From assembly GCA_016125095.1 (NCBI GenBank), contig WGMK01000017.1, forward strand, positions 1 to 64,000: a stretch of DNA of 64,000 bases. The letters run 5' to 3'. The stretch is from Candidatus Hydrogenedens sp. (GTDB taxonomy: Bacteria > Hydrogenedentota > Hydrogenedentia > Hydrogenedentales > JAEUWI01). Below, in pieces: positions 10,225-21,500 of the stretch. Under the pieces are notes generated by a model, which saw only the letters and a program-made list of their open reading frames with translations, had not been told where the DNA came from and made no database searches. The position numbers and the translations under genes were made by a program. Numbering within the stretch: position 1 is the first letter of the stretch; every line of letters begins with the position of its first letter.

Positions 10225-11072
10225 CGGGCGAGCGCTCCCAGGAATTCGTCGATGTTTTCCTTGCTTTCCAGCAGCTTCTCGATCACGGCCGTTTCGGTGG
10301 CGCCATTGAGTCCAAGCGCTTCGCGCGCGGATTCCGGTACCTCCAGCGGCGTACCGTTTGACGATTCCCCGAGGCCTGCAGGATAGGTCAGGGCGTTTGC
10401 CGCCGCCGCGACGTAGATGAGCTTCGACGCTTCGGGGGCTTCCTCGGGGCGCAAGTGATAGCGGATGGCCGCCACGACCGCCGGGGGCAGTTCCCAGTGC
10501 TCGGCCAGCAGCCCCCCCACCTCCGCATGGTCGATGCCCACGCGCTCTTTCAGCACGTCGGCAATAGTCCTCGACTCGGCGTGCGCCTGCCGCGCGGCCT
10601 GCACGAAGATTTCGGGGTAGAGCATATCGAGCACCACCTTGCCGATGTCGTGCAGGAGTCCGGCCTCGAAGGCGCCCTCGATGGGCTCGCCCAGTTTCTT
10701 CTTGATGGCGTCGGCCGCCATGGCGCTGGCGAGCGAGTGGCGCCAGAGCTGCACACGATCGTAGTCGGTTGCTCCGGTATCCAACGTGCGAAACGCCGTC
10801 GCCGTCAGCGCGAGATTCCGCACCTCCAGAAAGCCGAGAATGACGATTGCCTGGGTCACGCTGGTAATCTGCCGGTGGAAGCCGTAGAAGGCGCTGTTCA
10901 CCAGTTTCAGCAGCGTGGCGGAAAGGCTCTGGTCGGTGGTGATATGCTCACCAAGATCCAATGCCGAGGCATCCGGATCCGCCGCCGTGTTCAGTATCTT
11001 GCCCAGTACCGAGGGCAGCGTCGGCAGTTCGCCGATACGCTCGATGGCTTCTTCGATTTGAATTCGATCCAC
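10221..11072 (-). CDS. HDOD-domain protein
   Basis: IGELPTLPSVLGKILNTAADPDASALDLGEHITTDQSLSATLLKLVNSAFYGF...GLLHDIGKVVLDMLYPE. GTG start at 11072 proposed; ORF extends to 11156. Confidence 0.85.
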   Translation of the reverse strand: MDRIQIEEAIERIGELPTLPSVLGKILNTAADPDASALDLGEHITTDQSLSATLLKLVNSAFYGFHRQITSVTQAIVILGFLEVRNLALTATAFRTLDTGATDYDRVQLWRHSLASAMAADAIKKKLGEPIEGAFEAGLLHDIGKVVLDMLYPEIFVQAARQAHAESRTIADVLKERVGIDHAEVGGLLAEHWELPPAVVAAIRYHLRPEEAPEASKLIYVAAAANALTYPAGLGESSNGTPLEVPESAREALGLNGATETAVIEKLLESKENIDEFLGALAR

Positions 11073-11176
11073 GGGAATCCTGTGCCTCGCGATTGTGTTA
11101 GCCCCGCCGCAACGGAATCGTACCTTAGCAAGCTGTGTTTCGCAACTGGCAGCCAAACACGCGAAGGAGTGATAAC

Positions 11177-11668
<492 letters not shown>

Positions 11669-11671
11669 GCC

Positions 11672-12211
11672 TTACTCGCCTTCGCGCTCGAAGATAGCGC
11701 CCTGCGGCAGGTGCGGAATACGCTCCTGCGCGAAGATGTGCTGCACGGCCGACAGGCTGCGCGGCGTCCAGTTGCTGGCCTTCAAGACGCCCTCGTACAA
11801 CGACCATCGGTTTTCGTTTTCGCTCTGCACGATCAGAGCGTTGCGATCACGCTCGAGGCTCGTGGTGGCCGATTTGTATTCGCCGCTCCGCTTGATGGCG
11901 ATCAAGCCGGCGGATTGTTCGTAGGCGTAGCCCTTGCTTAGCAGGTCGTGCACAAGCTCGGCACGTGCGCCTCGTCCGCGGATGGCCTGAACCACCTCGG
12001 GGGTATCGAGCACGACGCCTTCATGCTGCGACAACACCGGCTCGCGATCGCCTGCCGCGACGGCAGCCTCGATTTCAGCTGCAGCGGCCCGAAGCGAGGA
12101 TTCGGGAATCTCCGTGTAGTCGGGGGCCATGCGGACGAAGGGATTCGACGTCGCGCACGAGCTCATCACGCACAAAACGGCCAAGGCAAGTGCCGGGCGA
12201 ATCGATTTCAT
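11672..12211 (-). CDS. putative lipoprotein of unknown function
   Basis: MKSIRPALALAVLCVMSSCATSN lipobox-like N-terminus; 4-bp overlap with the upstream GGDEF gene. Confidence 0.6.
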   Translation of the reverse strand: MKSIRPALALAVLCVMSSCATSNPFVRMAPDYTEIPESSLRAAAAEIEAAVAAGDREPVLSQHEGVVLDTPEVVQAIRGRGARAELVHDLLSKGYAYEQSAGLIAIKRSGEYKSATTSLERDRNALIVQSENENRWSLYEGVLKASNWTPRSLSAVQHIFAQERIPHLPQGAIFEREGE

Positions 12212-13860
12212 TTCTTCTCTCCGTAGGTCTGCGACATGACGACCTGGTTTTTACCACCGGATTTCGCCTCGTACAGGGCATTGTCGGCGGCGCGCAGCAA
12301 ATCCGCCGGCCCGCGCATGCGTTCCTCGTCAAACACGGACACGCCGACACTGATGGAAACCTGCTCGGCCGAGGGCAATCCGTCGAAGGGGGCGTTCGCC
12401 ACCGTGGCGCGCACGCGTTCCGCCTGCCGTTCCGCGCCCTCGTGATCGGTCTGCGGCATCAGCACCACGAATTCCTCGCCGCCGTAGCGGGCGCACAAAT
12501 CGGTCGACCGCACCCGCCGCTGCAGGCGGTTGGCGATTTCCACCAACACGCTGTCCCCGATCAGGTGGCCGTAGTTGTCGTTCACCTGCTTGAAGTTGTC
12601 GACGTCGAAGATCATGCAGGACAGCGCGGTCTGATAGCGGCGCGCGCGTTCGAATTCGTTGTTGAACTGCTCGTGAAAATAGCGTCGGTTGTAGAGCCCG
12701 GTGAGGCCGTCGGTGCGGGCAATGTGCTCCAGGCGCTCGTTGGCCGCTTGAACACTTTCCAGCAGGTGCGCGCGTTCAAGCGCGTTCGCGGCGGCCTCCG
12801 CCACGATTTCAAAGAAGCTCATTTCGCGCAGCGTAAAGTTAGAGTGCTTGCGGGCAGCGCGGAGCAGCAGCGTGCCCACCTCATCATCGAACAGCACGAT
12901 GGGAATTACCAGCACGGCGGTGACGCCTGCGCGCTTGAGTTCTTCCCGGCAATGCGCCACAAGCGGGTGCACGCTGGTGTCCTGAATGACCACGGTGTCG
13001 CGCGTGTCGATGGCCTGCTGCAACTCCGGATACTTGTCGAGCGAGATGCGATGATCGCTGAAGGTAGCGTCCTCGTGCGAGGCCAGCACGGTGGCTTCGT
13101 TGCCCCGCCCCCACACCCGCACAATCGAGCAGCGGTCCGAACTGACTACGCGCGCGATCTGCTCCACGAAAACGAAGAGCACATCCTGGGCACGCCTGCG
13201 GGCCGAGATGGCCTTGAGAATATTGAGCACGGAAAACAGGTCGGCCTTGTCCAGCGCCTGTCCTTCTTGCTGCGCGGCAAGGTCGCCCGACTGAAGCGCC
13301 ATGAGGTGAATCGCCGTGGTGGCCATGGAGCCGGAAACGGCCTGTCCCGGGTCGAGTTCCTTGATGATCCGGTTGGACTCGCCCGGCAGGATCATCTGTA
13401 CGCTCCCCGCAGCGTATTCGGGATGAATGGTCCAGCCGCCGACAAAGGCGCTCGAGCGGTCCGGCTGCTCGATATCGGCGGTGCCCAGCAGCACACACTG
13501 CACCTGCCCGGATATCACGATGAAAAAATGATCCTTGTTGCCCAATTGGGCGCCGCGCGGCAGCACTTCACAGTGCGCCGTACTCGACGCCCAGGCCGGC
13601 GGAAAGTCGCCTACCATCATCATCAGCCCGACTTGCGAAGCCAGTTCCTTGATCAACGTGCTGTTCTTCGCAGTGTGGCTATCGACGATGCAATGCATGC
13701 CGGACATCTCTTGAGACAACAGCGCCCGGATGCTCTCATCCACCAGCCGCAGGTACTGCACATGCTCGGTGATGGGGACAAAGGCAATGGAAGGGTTCGC
13801 CCCGCGCACCGCGGGCAATTCGAGCCTGTCCAGAATCGGTTTATTGGCAAGCGGACTCAA
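12208..13860 (-). CDS. diguanylate cyclase: N-terminal sensor region (tentatively DICT-like), GAF, GGDEF
   Basis: DGLTGLYNRRYFHEQF...STDLCARYGGEEFVVLMP; RSTD I-site 5 residues before GGEEF; GAF-like middle region. Confidence 0.88.
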   Translation of the reverse strand: MSPLANKPILDRLELPAVRGANPSIAFVPITEHVQYLRLVDESIRALLSQEMSGMHCIVDSHTAKNSTLIKELASQVGLMMMVGDFPPAWASSTAHCEVLPRGAQLGNKDHFFIVISGQVQCVLLGTADIEQPDRSSAFVGGWTIHPEYAAGSVQMILPGESNRIIKELDPGQAVSGSMATTAIHLMALQSGDLAAQQEGQALDKADLFSVLNILKAISARRRAQDVLFVFVEQIARVVSSDRCSIVRVWGRGNEATVLASHEDATFSDHRISLDKYPELQQAIDTRDTVVIQDTSVHPLVAHCREELKRAGVTAVLVIPIVLFDDEVGTLLLRAARKHSNFTLREMSFFEIVAEAAANALERAHLLESVQAANERLEHIARTDGLTGLYNRRYFHEQFNNEFERARRYQTALSCMIFDVDNFKQVNDNYGHLIGDSVLVEIANRLQRRVRSTDLCARYGGEEFVVLMPQTDHEGAERQAERVRATVANAPFDGLPSAEQVSISVGVSVFDEERMRGPADLLRAADNALYEAKSGGKNQVVMSQTYGEKK

Positions 13861-13944
13861 TACATGTTTCCCCGGGTAGGCCCAAGCGTGGCAGTTTTAG
13901 CATGCTTTGATGGCCATTGCAACAATTCAAGGCCTGGCGGGGCC

Positions 13945-15204
13945 TCAGACGGCGGATTCCAGCACCGAGGGCCAGTCGATCTTTTCGACAATCTCTACGG
14001 GGGTCGAGCGGACGACCAGGTCGTAAAGTTCCTCGACGTCCTCCTTCTGCATGCGGGGACAGCCGTGCGACTGGAACTTCCCGATACTCTCCGGCTCGAT
14101 GGTGCCGTGGATGCCGAGGTCGGTGGGCAGGCCGGCATCGAGCGGAATCAGCGGCATCCAGCGTGTTCCGAGTTCGTTTTCCGGGTCGTTCGGAGGCACG
14201 GGCTCGGCACCCGGCTTGAACCAGGTCGGGTCCTTCTGCTTGTTCCCGATGGTGTACTTGCCGGGGGCGGTCTCGTAGCCCGGCATGCCCAGCCCCACAG
14301 AATAGCGCTTGAAGATGCCGGCGGTATCAAGCAGGAACAGGCGGCAGGTGCTCCGCTCGATGATAATCCGGAAATCCTTCGGTGTATATTTCAGGCGCTG
14401 CCCCACGCGGATGCGTTCCGGCGCGGTGATATCGTTCGCCCGCATCAACAGGCCCTGGGTCGTGTTGAGCGTGTTCCCGATTTCCGTAATGCTGTCCCCA
14501 GGCTCGATCACGTAGTAACGGGAGTCGGCCGTTTCCCGGGGAGAGAAAATCAGCTCGACATTGATGGCCCCCAGGGCGTCAATCGCCTGGTTCCAGGCCT
14601 CGGAATCGGGCTCGGCTTTTGCGACCACCTGCTCGAAAGCGGGCAACGCCTCGGTAAACTTGCCTGCGCGCTGCAATTCCTCGGCAAGCGCCACGGCACC
14701 CTGCTCGCGGAAAGGCGATGGAGCGCGATCGCGCACCTCGGTATACAGCGCTAGCGCCTCGTCGTGCTTGCCGCCGGCCTCATAGGCTTTCGCCAGGGCA
14801 ATCGCCGCAGCCGGAAATTCCGCCGAGTTCCGCGCCCGCTCCAGCGCGGGCTCGAGAATCGAGATGGCGTCTTGTGAGGCCCCCTTCTTCTCCGCGATTT
14901 CCGCCTGCAGGAATTGCGCGTCGAGCGGCAGCGGACCGTTCGAGGCCGATTGCCACGCTTCGATGGCCGACTCTGCGGCGGCTAAGTCGCCGGATTCAAT
15001 CGCCGTTTTGGCCTCCTGCTGCCAATCGCGATCCACCTGCGCGGCGTCGGCCGGTTCGGGGGAAGCGAACCAGCTGCCCAGGGACGAGAGGTATTGTCCC
15101 CCGAAATAAGCGCCACCGACCAATACCGCCAAGACCAGGATGATCTTGAACAGGCCGGTGTCGCGGGAAGTCCTTCTCTTCGTGCCGAAATATCGCTTTG
15201 CCAT
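13945..15204 (-). CDS. LysM + L,D-transpeptidase (YkuD) protein with N-terminal TM segment and TPR-like region
   Basis: YYVIEPGDSITEIGNTLNTTQGLLMRANDI (LysM); LGIHGTIEPESIGKFQSHGCPRM (YkuD active site). Confidence 0.88.
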   Translation of the reverse strand: MAKRYFGTKRRTSRDTGLFKIILVLAVLVGGAYFGGQYLSSLGSWFASPEPADAAQVDRDWQQEAKTAIESGDLAAAESAIEAWQSASNGPLPLDAQFLQAEIAEKKGASQDAISILEPALERARNSAEFPAAAIALAKAYEAGGKHDEALALYTEVRDRAPSPFREQGAVALAEELQRAGKFTEALPAFEQVVAKAEPDSEAWNQAIDALGAINVELIFSPRETADSRYYVIEPGDSITEIGNTLNTTQGLLMRANDITAPERIRVGQRLKYTPKDFRIIIERSTCRLFLLDTAGIFKRYSVGLGMPGYETAPGKYTIGNKQKDPTWFKPGAEPVPPNDPENELGTRWMPLIPLDAGLPTDLGIHGTIEPESIGKFQSHGCPRMQKEDVEELYDLVVRSTPVEIVEKIDWPSVLESAV

Positions 15205-15211
15205 GATTCCT

Positions 15212-16165
15212 TCAGATACGGGAGTTGGAGGTTCTCGACAAGTCCAGCAGCATTTCCGTCATGGACTGGTAACGCGAATCGATCTTGCGGCGCAAGGCCT
15301 TCAGGATAACCTTGTCCACATTCGGGGGTACTTCGGGATTATACTTCGACGGCGGCTCGAATTTGTAGCGCGGGTCGATAATCTGCCGCTGAATCTCCCG
15401 CGTGTCGGTGCCGTTGCAGGGGTGACGCCCGGCGAAGAACTCGTACATGGTGATGCCGAAGGAGAAGATATCAGAGCGGAAGTCGAGGCGGCGCTTGCGC
15501 AGCTGTTCCGGCGACATGTACAAGCGCGTGCCGCCGCCGCGCTTCATCCAGCGCAGGCGCCAGCTGGCGTTGGATTCCGAAAGACCGAAGTCGAGAATCT
15601 TCACGTCGTTGCTGCCGCGCGGTAGCATGAAGTTCGCCGGCTTGATATCGCGGTGGACGATGCCGTTCTGGTGCAGGTAATCCAGCCCCTGACACAGCTT
15701 GATGCAGACATCGAGCATCTTGCGCATCGGCAGATCCCGCTCCGCGATATGGCGTTTCAAGTCGTATCCGTCGATAAATTCCATCAGCAGGCAGCGACGG
15801 ATATTGCCGTTGATGTCTTCCTGCTCGATGATGTTGTTGTGCATTTTGACGATGAAGGGATGATTCAGCGAGGCCGCAATCATCACTTCCCGGCCCAGGT
15901 AGTCCCGGTTCTTCCCCTTCTTGTCGAGGTCGTAGCGCCGGTCGAGCACCTTGATGGCGATGGTCTGATCTTTCGAGCGGTCGATGGCTTTGTACACGAT
16001 ACCCATACCGCCGGAGCCGATCGGGGCGACGATCTCGTAATTGCCCACATGGGTAAGCTCGAACTGGGAGTCATCCAGATTGGAGAAACCCAGTTCATCG
16101 TTCATGTTGACGCCCGGGTCGGAGTCTTTCCGTCCTAACCGGAGCAGCCGCTTCATAAATGCCAT
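15212..16165 (-). CDS. serine/threonine protein kinase
   Basis: YEIVAPIGSGGMGIVYKAID; NGIVHRDIKPANFML; KILDFGLSES; 317 aa. Confidence 0.93.
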   Translation of the reverse strand: MAFMKRLLRLGRKDSDPGVNMNDELGFSNLDDSQFELTHVGNYEIVAPIGSGGMGIVYKAIDRSKDQTIAIKVLDRRYDLDKKGKNRDYLGREVMIAASLNHPFIVKMHNNIIEQEDINGNIRRCLLMEFIDGYDLKRHIAERDLPMRKMLDVCIKLCQGLDYLHQNGIVHRDIKPANFMLPRGSNDVKILDFGLSESNASWRLRWMKRGGGTRLYMSPEQLRKRRLDFRSDIFSFGITMYEFFAGRHPCNGTDTREIQRQIIDPRYKFEPPSKYNPEVPPNVDKVILKALRRKIDSRYQSMTEMLLDLSRTSNSRI

Positions 16166-16397
16166 AGGTGCCGCTCGACCCCCAGAATGTTACTCGACGT
16201 CAGGGATACCCTGCCTCCGCTCATCTTAGCCAAACGTACTGAGAAATTCAATTGAAGTTCAATGACCGAAATGGCCTTGAACGTGCAGCCGAAACCGTCG
16301 ACTGGCGATCGAACGATTTCACAATAAGTCACTGTAATAAAAAGAGTTGAGAAGCATCGCCTAGCCACGCCGGGGCGCGTACCGCCGTCTACGTCAA

Positions 16398-17360
16398 CTA
16401 ATTACTTGGCCGCCAGTCGGAACCGCCGGCAGGCACCGCGACCTCAGTGAGAATGTCGCGCATGACGCTCTGCGTCGTCACCCTGCGCAGGCGGCTCTCG
16501 GGGTTGAGAATGAACCGGTGTTCGAGGACCGGCGGGGCGAGCATCTTGATGTCGTCCGGAATCACGTATCCCCTGCCCTGTACGGCAGCAAAGGCTTGCC
16601 CGGCTCGGAAGAGCATCATCGCGGCGCGCGGACTCGCCCCGAGCGAAAGGTGGGTCGAGTCGCGCGAGCGGTGGACAATGCGTAGCAGGTAGTCGCGGAC
16701 CTTCTCGTGCACGAAGATCTCGCGCACGGAGCGCTGCATGCGGCGCACGGTCTGTAAGTCGGTGACCGGCTTGAGGGTGTCGATGGGGTGCGCCAGGCGG
16801 GTCTGTTCCAGCAATTTCATTTCGGCTACCAGGCTGGGATAGCCGATGGACAAGCGGATCATGAAGCGGTCGAGCTGCGCTTCGGGCAGCGGAAAGGTGC
16901 CCTCGTGCTCGACCGGATTCTGCGTGGCGAATACCGCGAAGGGCGGTTCGAGCCGGTAGGTCTGTCCGTCGGCCGAGACCTGCCCCTCGGCCATGGCCTC
17001 GAGCAGCGCCGCCTGCGTGCGCGGCGTCGCGCGGTTGATTTCGTCGGCTACGAGTATCTGCGTGAAGATGGGACCGCGACGGAACTCGAACTCCTGGGTC
17101 TTCTGGTTGAACACCGACACGCCCGTCACGTCGGTCGGCAACAGGTCGGGCGTACACTGCACACGCTGGAACGAGCAGCCCGTGGAAATGGCGAGCGCGC
17201 GCACCAGCATCGTCTTGGCCACGCCGGGCACGTCTTCGAGCAGCACATGCCCCCCGGCCAGGTACGCCGCCAGGGCGCCCCGAACCACGTGCGGCCGATC
17301 GAGAATTACGCTCTCGATGTTGGTGATAAGGTCTTTGACCGTCTGCCGGAATTCCGCCAC
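16398..17360 (-). CDS. MoxR-family AAA+ ATPase
   Basis: GGHVLLEDVPGVAKTMLVRALA; LVADEINRATPRTQAALLEAM; ATQNPVEHEGTFPLPEAQLDRFM. Confidence 0.93.
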   Translation of the reverse strand: MAEFRQTVKDLITNIESVILDRPHVVRGALAAYLAGGHVLLEDVPGVAKTMLVRALAISTGCSFQRVQCTPDLLPTDVTGVSVFNQKTQEFEFRRGPIFTQILVADEINRATPRTQAALLEAMAEGQVSADGQTYRLEPPFAVFATQNPVEHEGTFPLPEAQLDRFMIRLSIGYPSLVAEMKLLEQTRLAHPIDTLKPVTDLQTVRRMQRSVREIFVHEKVRDYLLRIVHRSRDSTHLSLGASPRAAMMLFRAGQAFAAVQGRGYVIPDDIKMLAPPVLEHRFILNPESRLRRVTTQSVMRDILTEVAVPAGGSDWRPSN

Positions 17361-17373
17361 GGATCCGCCCTTT

Positions 17374-18354
17374 CTACCAGCCGCGGGTTTGCATGGCCGC
17401 CATGGGCTCGCGGTCGGTTGCGAGGGGCGGATCGATGGACAATGCCGTGATCTCGGCGCGCTGCTCGGGCGTCAGCCGGATATCGAGGCAGCCCAGCGAA
17501 CTGTTCAGTTGCTTCAGGTTGCGCGCGCCCAGAATGACCGACGTGATCAGCGGATGCGCCATGACCCAGGCGGCTGCGAGCGGCGCGGGTTCATGGCCAT
17601 GCTCCCTGGCGTACGCCACGAAGCGCCGGGTGATGTCCGCATAGGCGTCGTTCGCGTAGCGCTGGCGGTACATTTCCGTCTCCGTCAATCGCCCTTGCTG
17701 TCCCTCGAGGTATTTGCCTGTGAGCAGGCCCGCGCCAAGCACGTTGTACGGCATGACGGCCAGTTTCTCCTCGGCGGCGAGGGGCAATATCTCCACTTCT
17801 ACCTGCCGCTTGACCAGGCTGTACATGGGCTGGACCGCAGCGATGGGCGGATAGCCGTTGGCGCGCGCCGCCGCCACGGCCTTCATGGTCTGCCAAGCGG
17901 AGAAATTCGATACGGCCGCGTAGTGGATCTTGCCTTGTTCGGCCAGCGTGTGCAGCGCCGAGAGCGAATGCTCGATCGGCACGTTCGCATCCCAGTGGTG
18001 CAGAAAGAGGATGTCGATGTAGTCGGTCTGCAGGCGGCGCAGCGATGTCTCGACCGCGCGGAGAATGTTGCGGCGCGAGCAGCCCTCGTCATTCCGTCCC
18101 CCGCCGGCCGGAAAGAAGACCTTCGACGTGAGGATGATCTCGCTGCGCTTCCCCCCCATCCACCGGCCCACGATCTCCTCGGTCGCACCGCGATTGTAGT
18201 TATGCGCGGCGTCGAAAAAATTGACCCCACGCTCGTAGGCCGCATCCATGATCGCGCGCGATACGGCCTCATCCGCCTCGTTACCGAAGGTCATTGTGCC
18301 GAGCGCCACCGGCGAAACCAGCAAGCCGGTCTGCCCAAATCGGACGTAATCCAT
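17374..18354 (-). CDS. aldo/keto reductase
   Basis: MDYVRFGQTGLLVSPVALGTMTFG; GVNFFDAAHNYNRGATEEIVG; VILGARNLKQLNSSL. Confidence 0.92.
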   Translation of the reverse strand: MDYVRFGQTGLLVSPVALGTMTFGNEADEAVSRAIMDAAYERGVNFFDAAHNYNRGATEEIVGRWMGGKRSEIILTSKVFFPAGGGRNDEGCSRRNILRAVETSLRRLQTDYIDILFLHHWDANVPIEHSLSALHTLAEQGKIHYAAVSNFSAWQTMKAVAAARANGYPPIAAVQPMYSLVKRQVEVEILPLAAEEKLAVMPYNVLGAGLLTGKYLEGQQGRLTETEMYRQRYANDAYADITRRFVAYAREHGHEPAPLAAAWVMAHPLITSVILGARNLKQLNSSLGCLDIRLTPEQRAEITALSIDPPLATDREPMAAMQTRGW

Positions 18355-18417
18355 GAAAGTCTCCGTCGGGTTGCGTACTCCCCTGCGGCGTTATACCGCC
18401 CGGACCGGATCGCCTGC

Positions 18418-18444
18418 AAGGCGTTCTTGCGTTATGCCTAGCAG
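18418..18444 (+). repeat. copy 1 of a 27-bp imperfect direct repeat
   Basis: AAGGCGTTCTTGCGTTATGCCTAGCAG; 25/27 identical to 22104-22130. Confidence 0.7.
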
Positions 18445-18595
18445 CGGGGCTGGCACGTATGCCTGCGGTCGCGCTTCATTCGGGACTATTGACTGCGATA
18501 CCGGAGCCGCTATACAGTCCGAATCAAGATAAGGCTTGGGGGGCCGCTGTCGCTGCTCCTGACACTTTGCCTCATCCCAAACCGGAGAATGAGGC

Positions 18596-21500
18596 ATGCA
18601 GGTACTTGGGCGCGTTGTGATGCGTGGCTTCAGGCCTTATCGATCCGTGTCCGGCTGGATAATCGTAGCTGCACTGGCCTCGGCGCTGCCGATGCAGCGG
18701 GCCGATGCGCAAGGCAGCATCCGGATAATCAGCCAAGACTCGAATTACCTTTCCGAAGTGCTTTCCTGCACCGCTCGGTTTACCTGCACGGGCGACGGCG
18801 CGAGTGATTTCACAAGCAGCAATTTCGGTTTCGTTCCTTCATTCGGGGCGACGCACGCCTTCGAACTGGGTGGCGCTACCGCCTCCTGGATCGGCGAATA
18901 CACGTTCCTCGGTACCAACGAATCGGCTTCGGACAGTCTGCTTCTATCGGGCGATACATCGTCTTCCGGTACATATACGGGTTCAGTCGAATTCGTCTTT
19001 GCCAGAGGCCGGTCCGATTCGTCCGTGGAAGTGTTCTTCGAAGTTATCGGAGGAACAGTCACGGGAAGCATCGAGGCGCTGATAACACCATCGGTTACCG
19101 GCTTGGGACATCCTTCCTACTTTCTGACCTTGAAGAAGCAAGCGTCGCAAGGGCCCGATGAAGTATTGGTCGATCTTAGGGCCCGCTGTTGCGGTGGCGC
19201 TTCGCCCGCCTGCGATTCGATCTCGGATAGCGATTGCGGGTCCGCCAGTCTGGCTGAACCGCTATCGCTGGAACCCGGTGTATACCGCCTGAATTTCTCT
19301 GAAGCCGTAGACCTTCCTCCGTCCGGAGAGAGCCAGGCGGGCTCGTATACCTTGCAGTCCCAGTGGACCCTCGAGCTTGGGGCCGAGACGCCTTGCGATC
19401 TCGCGTGGGCAGCCGCTGAATCTGGAGAATTTGGCGTAGCCAGCAACTGGGAGCCGCCGGCGGTACCGGACGACGACGCCGGTTGCAGCAATCTTATCTT
19501 CGATCAGGCGGGCGGGTACGAGGTAACCTTCGACGCGGGCGACGCGGCAAACAGCATGCGTGTCTTGAGCGGGCTGCCCTCGTTCACGGGGGGCACGCTC
19601 ACCTTGTCTGGCGCAGACGTGTCCGATGGCCTGAGCATCTCGAACGAGGGACAACTGACGCTCAATGCGGGCACCATCACCGCGAGTGGTATTGGCGTGG
19701 GGGTGGACGCGCCCAACCCGTCCAAGGGCGACATCGTCCCGGCCTCCATACTCGTGAAGGCAGGCGCCACCCTCTCCTCGATATCGAGTCTCGATGTGGC
19801 GCGCCAGTCCGATACCGTCGGCGAGTTGGCGCTGGAAGGGGGCGAGAGCATTGCGACTGTAACCGCGCTTGGCGACGCCGCCTTTGGCGTCTTCGGCGAG
19901 GCGCATGTCTCCAGCACCAGCAATGTAGAACTGTCCATATCCGGCAATCTCGCGCTGGGCCAGTTCGCGGGAAGCGCCACCGAAATGGTCATGACCGGCG
20001 CCTCGGACCCTGAGGTGCAGCTCGCTTCGCTATTCGTCGGCAAGACCTTGACCGTGGCCAGCGCGGGCCAGGCCGACCTTCTCCTGAGCGGTTTGTTTTT
20101 GGCAGACATCACGGCCATGCAGGTTGGGGCTCTGGCCGGGAGCGATGGTATCGTCAATACAAACGACGGCACGCTGAGCGTGGAGGAAGACCTGGTCGTT
20201 GGCGGCGGTGGCACGGGCTCCTTTGTATTGGGCGGCAACGTGGCCTTCGAGTCCGAAAACGTCATCCTCGGGGCCGACGACGGCGCGGTTGGAACGCTGT
20301 TGGCCGTCGGTGAAAGTAACCAGTTCAAGGCCCGGCAGAACGTCATCGTCGGCGATGCGGGGCGCGGCGTACTCACCCTCTCCGACGGCTTGTTTCTGGA
20401 AGCCGCCAGCTTGACCGTCAGCAGTAACCCGGGCAGCGTTACCCAGACGAAGGACCCTTCGCGGTTCAATGCGGACGGCAGGGAGCAGCCGCTGGACATT
20501 GCCATCGCCGGAGAAATCATCGTTGGTGCTGCGGGTTCGGGCGAGATAGAAACGCTGGAAGAAGCGGTGGTCCGGGCCAGCGACCTCGCCCTTGGTGTGC
20601 TCCCCGGTTCGACCGGTGTCGTCTTCTTCCTGGGAGGCGTCCCTGTGGATGCAGACTTGAATGACTACGACATTGCCATAACCGACAACATTAGCGTGGG
20701 TGTCGCCGGACTGGGGCGTCTCGCCACCCGGGATTCCGGACTGCTCGCGTCGCGTAACATGAGCCTCGGAATCGAGCCGGGCGGCTTCGGCCGCTTCTCG
20801 GCGGCGGGTGAACTGAATCTGACGGAGGTTTCGGAGACACTGACCATCGGCGATGCGGGGCGCGGCGAACTCTCCATCGAGTCGGCCGTTGTATTCGCGG
20901 GAGCCTGCCAGCTGGGTGCCGAATCGGATAGCCAGGGTCTGGTGCAAATCCAATTCGGTGGCGAATTGAATATCACCAATGATTCGGAAACCGGAGAAGA
21001 AGGCGAGTTCATTCCGTTCGGCGCCCTACAGGTTGGCGGCAAGGGCACCGGTGTGGTTGAGCTATTCGATGAGGACACGCTGCTTTCTTGCTCGGCGCTG
21101 ACCATAGGCGGAGAAAACGAATTTGCGGGGGGCACCCTGCATATAGCGGGCGGCGCGCTTTCCGACGTCGCCGCCGGTGCGAACGTGGGCACATCCCAGG
21201 GTCCGGGCCTGGTACGCATTGCAAACGGCGGAGCGATGCAGGTTGGGGACACGCTGCTTATCGGCCCGAACGGCTTGTTCATCGCGGGGGTGGGATCGAA
21301 TGTCGCCAGCGCGAATACCCTCGTCGCCGGCCGTCTGCGCGTCGACCTCGAGGTCAACATCGAGCGTCCCGAGAAAGCGGACGCGGTGCCTTCGAAGGGG
21401 GACCCCGGTCCGGCGGTATTCGATGGCGATCTGGCAATCGATGCGGGCGGCTCGCTCGAGGTGGTAGCCGGCGCGGGCAATGCCCTGATCGTTACCGGGG

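Noticed and set aside
11965-14754. 929-aa plus-strand ORF
   Set aside because: Antisense to the GGDEF and L,D-transpeptidase genes; spans their intergenic region without any domain signal.
16398-17360. A MoxR-vWA chaperone operon
   Set aside because: The MoxR ATPase is present, but no DUF58 or vWA partner lies next to it; neighbours are a kinase and an aldo/keto reductase.
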